A DNA stretch of 8,828 bases, from assembly GCA_016867695.1 (NCBI GenBank), contig VGIY01000094.1, positions 1-8,828 of the forward strand. Direction: 5' to 3'. This DNA comes from Candidatus Eiseniibacteriota bacterium. Its GTDB lineage: Bacteria; Eisenbacteria; RBG-16-71-46; CAIMUX01; WJJG01. Below are positions 6,242 to 8,828 of the stretch, piece by piece (the first letter of the stretch is position 1; each line of letters starts with the position of its first letter). Under the pieces are notes generated by a model. It was not told where the DNA came from and searched no databases. It was given only the letters and a program-made list of their open reading frames with translations. A program made the translations under genes and the position numbers.

Positions 6242-6510
6242 CCCGCCGACTTGCCCTGGCCCGCCGCGCGGTTCACGGCGCGGGCGAGGCGGGACTTGCG
6301 CCGGTCGGCGGTCGTCTTCTTGAGCACGCCCTTGCGCACCGCGACGTCGAGCACGGAGCTCGCCTGGCGCAGCAGTTCGGGCTTCTCCTGCGGCTCCGCC
6401 TCGTCCAGCTTGCGCAGCGAGGTGCGCACGCGGGCGCGCGCCTGACGATTGCGCTCGCGCTGCTTCTCGCTCCGGCGGACGCTCTTCCACTGGGCCTTGT
6501 GCTGTGGCAT
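6238..6510 (-). CDS. rpsT: Small ribosomal subunit protein bS20
   Basis: bS20 binds 16S rRNA early in 30S subunit assembly. The 90-residue product has the family's usual length and look: MPQHKAQWKSVRRSEKQRER at the start, then RNRQARARVRTSLRKL, a short acidic stretch (DEAEPQEKPE), the helix ASSVLDVAVRKGVLKK, and the basic RRKSRLARAVNR near the end. About a third of the residues are Arg or Lys. The start is the ATG at 6510-6508, preceded by AAAGGAG (6527-6521), ten bases upstream. A longer reading frame to 6846 runs through lnt and lacks this site. It has its own promoter (6580-6608) and a leader of about 60 bases. It is transcribed toward dapF and shares the CTAG stop with it. rpsT is often a single-gene unit, as here. 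Confidence 0.95.
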   Translation of the reverse strand: MPQHKAQWKSVRRSEKQRERNRQARARVRTSLRKLDEAEPQEKPELLRQASSVLDVAVRKGVLKKTTADRRKSRLARAVNRAAGQGKSAG

Positions 6511-6546
6511 TCTGGCTCGGCTCCTTTCCCGGACCGGTCGCTGCCT

Positions 6547-6564
6547 GCCGGGATCGGACCCGGC
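6547..6564 (-). promoter_or_regulatory. Stem-loop in the rpsT leader
   Basis: A perfect 6-bp stem, GCCGGG (6547-6552) with CCCGGC (6559-6564), encloses a 6-base loop. It falls inside the predicted rpsT 5' leader (about 6573-6511), upstream of the AAAGGAG ribosome site and not overlapping it. Ribosomal protein genes are often controlled through leader structure, but nothing here matches a known bS20-binding site, and the stem could be a chance product of GC-rich DNA. Read on the other strand it lies upstream of lnt. Confidence 0.3.
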
Positions 6565-6579
6565 GAATACAAACATGGG

Positions 6580-6608
6580 ACTGTAGCCGAGCGGAGGGCC
6601 CGCGTCAA
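6580..6608 (-). promoter_or_regulatory. Sigma-70-type promoter of rpsT
   Basis: Read on the minus strand, TTGACG (6608-6603) and TACAGT (6585-6580) are separated by exactly 17 bases. Each differs from the housekeeping consensus (TTGACA, TATAAT) at one and two positions respectively. The predicted start near 6573 leaves a leader of about 62 bases before the rpsT ATG. The -35 hexamer ends on the first base of the lnt ATG (6608-6610), so promoter and divergent gene start share DNA. This is the best promoter match in the window. Confidence 0.65.
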
Positions 6609-8218
6609 TGCCCTGGATCGAACGCCTCGCGGCGCCCGGCCGCGCCCGCCGCCTGCTCGTTCCGCTCCTGGGGGGGCTCCTGCTCGCGCTCGCCCACCCC
6701 CCCTGGCGGCTCTGGCCGCTGGTCTTCGTCGCCTGGACCCCCCTCTGGCTCGCGCTCGCCGACGCGGCGCGCCCGGCGGCCGGGGGCGCGAGCCGCCGCC
6801 GGGGCCGCCTCGGCGACGGCTTCCTGCAGGGCTGGCTGATGGGCACGAGCGGCTACCTGCTCATGCTGCACTGGATCCTGCGCCTGCCCAATGAGGAGAT
6901 GACCATCCCCGGCCTGATGATCCCCGGGCTCCTGCTCCTGGCCGCCCACGCCGGGCTCTTCCATGGCGCCGCCGCCGCCGGCGCCGTCGCCCTGAGCCGC
7001 TGGAGCGGCTGGCCGCTGCCGCTCGCCGCGGCGCCCCTCTTCACGCTGGTCGAGTGGCTGCGCGGCCTGGGAGTGCTCGGCTTCCCCTGGGGCGCGGCGG
7101 GCTACGCGCTGGCCCGCGTGCCGCCGCTCCTGCAGTCGAGCGCGCTCGTCGGTTTCTGGGGCCTCGTCTTCCTCATCCTGCTGGTCAACGCCTTCCTGGC
7201 GCTCGGGCTGCGCGGGCGGCGCTGGGGAGTGGCCGCCGCTCTTCTCGCCTTCGGCGCCCTCTGGTTTCACGGCGCCCATGAGCTGGCCGCCCACGAGCCG
7301 GGGCGCATCCACGCCGGGCGCCGGCCGCTGCGCCTGCTCGTCGCCCAGCCCGACATCGGCCGCGACATCAAGTGGCGCCCCGAGAAGCGCGCGCTCGTCT
7401 TCGAGCGCGCCTTCACGCACGCCTACGCCGCCGCCGATCGGGGGATGGAGGCGGGGGGGTTCGACCTCTTCCTCTGGCCGGAAACGGCGCTGCCGACGCT
7501 GCTCTACATGGATCCGGAGACGATCGAGCGCGTCGTCACCCTCGTCGATCGGATGCGCCGCCCGCTGCTCATGGGCACCGAGGAGATCTACGAGGACTGG
7601 GGGACGGAGCGCTGGCAGCAGGGGGCCTACAACTCCGCCGTCGCCGTCCATCCCGGCGGCAGGCTCTCGGATCCCTACCGCAAGGTGAAGCTCGTCCCCT
7701 TCAGCGAGCGCATGCCGCTGCAGAAGATCGCCCCCTGGATCACCGGCCTCGACTTCGGCCAGTCGAACTTCTTCCCCGGCGCCGGCCCCGTGCTGTTCCC
7801 GATCGGGGAGGAGCGCGTCGGCTGCCTGATCTGCTTCGAGTCGGCCTTTCCGGAAGTGGCCCGACAGATGGTCCGCGAGGGGGCGACGGTGCTGGTCAAC
7901 ATCACCAACGACTTCTGGTTCGGCCGCAGCGCGGGTCCCATCCAGCACGCGGAGATGGCGGTCCTGCGCGCCGTCGAGAACCGCGTGCCGGTCGTCCGCT
8001 GCGCCAACACCGGGATCAGCTTCGCGGTCGATCCCTGGGGCCGCGTGAGCCACGAGACGGGGCTCTTCACCCAGGCCGACTTCGTCGCCGCCGTGGGCGC
8101 GGGCTCGGGCAGCTTCGCCTCCCGCCACCCCGACTGGTTCCTCGCCCTGCCGGCCGGGGCGTGCGCCGCCGCGATCGCCTGGGGAGCCCTGCGCGCGGCG
8201 GCCCGGAGGCGACGATGA
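6608..8218 (+). CDS. lnt: Apolipoprotein N-acyltransferase
   Basis: Lnt is an inner-membrane enzyme that adds the third acyl chain, taken from phospholipid, to the N-terminal Cys of lipoproteins, the last step of their maturation in diderms. The 536 residues comprise a membrane part and a periplasmic nitrilase-fold domain. Hydrophobic segments lie near 15-32, 36-52, 72-91, 102-125, 137-152, 178-199 and 206-222, with a last one near 508-528. The nitrilase domain covers about 240-500 and shows the Glu-Lys-Cys triad: E292 in LWPETALP, K359 in YRKVKLVPF, and C409 in CLICFESAFPE. NITNDFWFG (431-439) and RAVENRVPVVRCANTGIS are also typical. The common LVPFGE motif reads LVPFSE. GGAGG at 6593-6597 precedes the ATG by ten bases. 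The start is divergent from rpsT and its ATG touches the rpsT -35 box. The TGA stop overlaps the next gene as ATGA. Confidence 0.96.
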   Translation: MPWIERLAAPGRARRLLVPLLGGLLLALAHPPWRLWPLVFVAWTPLWLALADAARPAAGGASRRRGRLGDGFLQGWLMGTSGYLLMLHWILRLPNEEMTIPGLMIPGLLLLAAHAGLFHGAAAAGAVALSRWSGWPLPLAAAPLFTLVEWLRGLGVLGFPWGAAGYALARVPPLLQSSALVGFWGLVFLILLVNAFLALGLRGRRWGVAAALLAFGALWFHGAHELAAHEPGRIHAGRRPLRLLVAQPDIGRDIKWRPEKRALVFERAFTHAYAAADRGMEAGGFDLFLWPETALPTLLYMDPETIERVVTLVDRMRRPLLMGTEEIYEDWGTERWQQGAYNSAVAVHPGGRLSDPYRKVKLVPFSERMPLQKIAPWITGLDFGQSNFFPGAGPVLFPIGEERVGCLICFESAFPEVARQMVREGATVLVNITNDFWFGRSAGPIQHAEMAVLRAVENRVPVVRCANTGISFAVDPWGRVSHETGLFTQADFVAAVGAGSGSFASRHPDWFLALPAGACAAAIAWGALRAAARRRR

Positions 8219-8828
8219 GCGACGCGGTGATCGCCTTCCGCCTGTTCCTTCGCCCCGCGCGCGAGCGCTCGCTCCTGCGGGGGCACCCCTGGGTCTACTC
8301 GGGCGCCATCGAGCGCATCGAGGCGCGCGAGGATGCCCGCCCCGGCGACCTGGGGGAGATCTACGCCGCCGGGGGGGAGTGGCTGGCGCTGGCGACCGTG
8401 CAGCCCGGCGCCACGCTCGTCGCCCGCGTCCTGCGCTTCACCCCCGGGCCGGTCGACGAGTCCTGGTTCGCCGGGGTCTTCGCCCGGGCGGCGCGGCTGC
8501 GGCGCGAGGTCGTCGGCGGCGACACGGACGCCTACCGCCTCGTCCACGCCGAGGGGGACGGGCTGCCGGGGCTGATCGTCGATCGCTACGGTGAGTTCCT
8601 GGCCGTGCAGTGCCTGACGGCGGGGATGGAGCGGCTGCGCCCCGCCTGGCTGCCCGCCCTGGCGGGGGCGCTGCCTGTCCGCGGCATCGTCGCCCGCGCC
8701 GAGAAGGCCCCGCGGGAGCCCGCCGCCGCCGAGACGGAGACGCTCTGGGGCGAGGCGCCGCCGGGGGAGATCGAGGTCCGGGAGGGGGGCCTCGGCTTCG
8801 TCGTCCGCCTCGCCGCGGGGCAGAAGAC
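8215..8828 (+). CDS. rlmI: RlmI-type 23S rRNA cytosine methyltransferase (partial, 3' end outside)
   Basis: This is the N-terminal 204 codons of a class I SAM-dependent methyltransferase of the RlmI/RlmK family; E. coli RlmI makes m5C1962 in 23S rRNA. The N-terminal PUA domain shows as RPARERSLLRGHPWVYSGAI (13-32) followed by a short beta-rich region to about 75. The EEHEA-like linker region contains DAYRLVHAEGDGLPGLIVDRYG (about 103-124), the strongest family signature. The visible end, AAGQK, matches the GQKTGFFLDQR motif that opens the SAM-binding domain; the frame is cut there by the window edge. The ATG overlaps the lnt stop by four bases (ATGA), so translation is probably coupled; CCGGAGGCG at 8203-8211 contains the ribosome site. 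The specific target base is inferred from family membership; PUA-domain paralogues exist, so the gene symbol is tentative. Confidence 0.85.
   Translation, partial: MSDAVIAFRLFLRPARERSLLRGHPWVYSGAIERIEAREDARPGDLGEIYAAGGEWLALATVQPGATLVARVLRFTPGPVDESWFAGVFARAARLRREVVGGDTDAYRLVHAEGDGLPGLIVDRYGEFLAVQCLTAGMERLRPAWLPALAGALPVRGIVARAEKAPREPAAAETETLWGEAPPGEIEVREGGLGFVVRLAAGQK

Noticed and set aside
6225..6248. Bidirectional terminator at the dapF-rpsT junction
   Set aside because: Only 5-bp stems with loops of 9-11 bases can be drawn, two of them mutually exclusive, and no T-run follows on either strand.
6511..6846. An N-terminal extension of rpsT up to 6846 on the minus strand
   Set aside because: bS20 begins at Met-Pro-x-His-Lys, the extension runs antisense to lnt, and the promoter and ribosome site lie inside it.
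6605..8128. A 507-codon minus-strand frame antisense to lnt
   Set aside because: lnt carries its full catalytic triad on the + strand; the antisense translation is low-complexity and without family features.
8333..8594. Short + strand frames near the right edge
   Set aside because: They are out-of-frame shadows of the RlmI-type gene, whose own frame is open to the edge and rich in family motifs.
1..8828. A defence, mobile or otherwise undescribed multi-gene system
   Set aside because: Every gene but the lipoprotein belongs to a well-known housekeeping family in an ordinary arrangement. XerC here lies next to hslVU, so it is the chromosomal resolvase and not an element integrase. I saw no direct repeats, attachment-site duplications or composition shift.

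Overview
The window is a gene-dense, very GC-rich stretch (codon third positions almost always G or C) with eight recognisable genes, plus the last codons of another at the left edge. I see no mobile element, CRISPR array, tRNA or rRNA gene, and no stretch above 300 bases without a gene. The host is a diderm bacterium: it carries lnt (lipoprotein N-acylation) and a lipoprotein, and dapF points to meso-diaminopimelate peptidoglycan. The lipoprotein has the N-terminal pattern Cys-x-x-Ile-x-Pro-x-x-Gly-Gly-Pro-x-Asp followed by a Big_5 Ig-like domain, a combination I associate with the FCB group (Bacteroidota and relatives). With such high GC, a lineage like Eisenbacteria, Krumholzibacteriota or Gemmatimonadota fits better than Bacteroidota proper. 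This placement is inference.

Layout: a co-directional block on the + strand runs xerC (33-992), hslV (1153-1686), hslU (1693-3171), argF (3215-4138), a Big_5 lipoprotein (4117-5391) and dapF (5408-6241). From hslV onward the gaps are 6, 43, -22 and 16 bases, so hslV to dapF looks like one transcription unit. A possible promoter and a strong leader hairpin lie in the 160-base xerC-hslV gap. dapF meets the convergent rpsT (minus strand, 6238-6510) at one CTAG that holds both stop codons. A good promoter for rpsT lies at 6580-6608, and its -35 box reaches the ATG of the divergent lnt (6608-8218). lnt overlaps the next gene by ATGA; that gene is an RlmI-type 23S rRNA methyltransferase cut by the right edge.

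Roles: xerC-hslV-hslU is the widespread arrangement of chromosome-dimer resolvase with the HslVU ATP-dependent protease. argF (arginine) and dapF (lysine and cell wall) are housekeeping biosynthesis. rpsT and the RlmI-like gene serve the ribosome. The lipoprotein is the one product of unknown role.

I found no convincing undescribed system. The points worth a second look are small: an Ala at the usual active-site Ser of HslV, an Arg in the conserved SREGVQ stretch of HslU, the hslVU leader hairpin, the shared CTAG stop, the rpsT promoter embedded at the lnt start, and the lipoprotein between argF and dapF.
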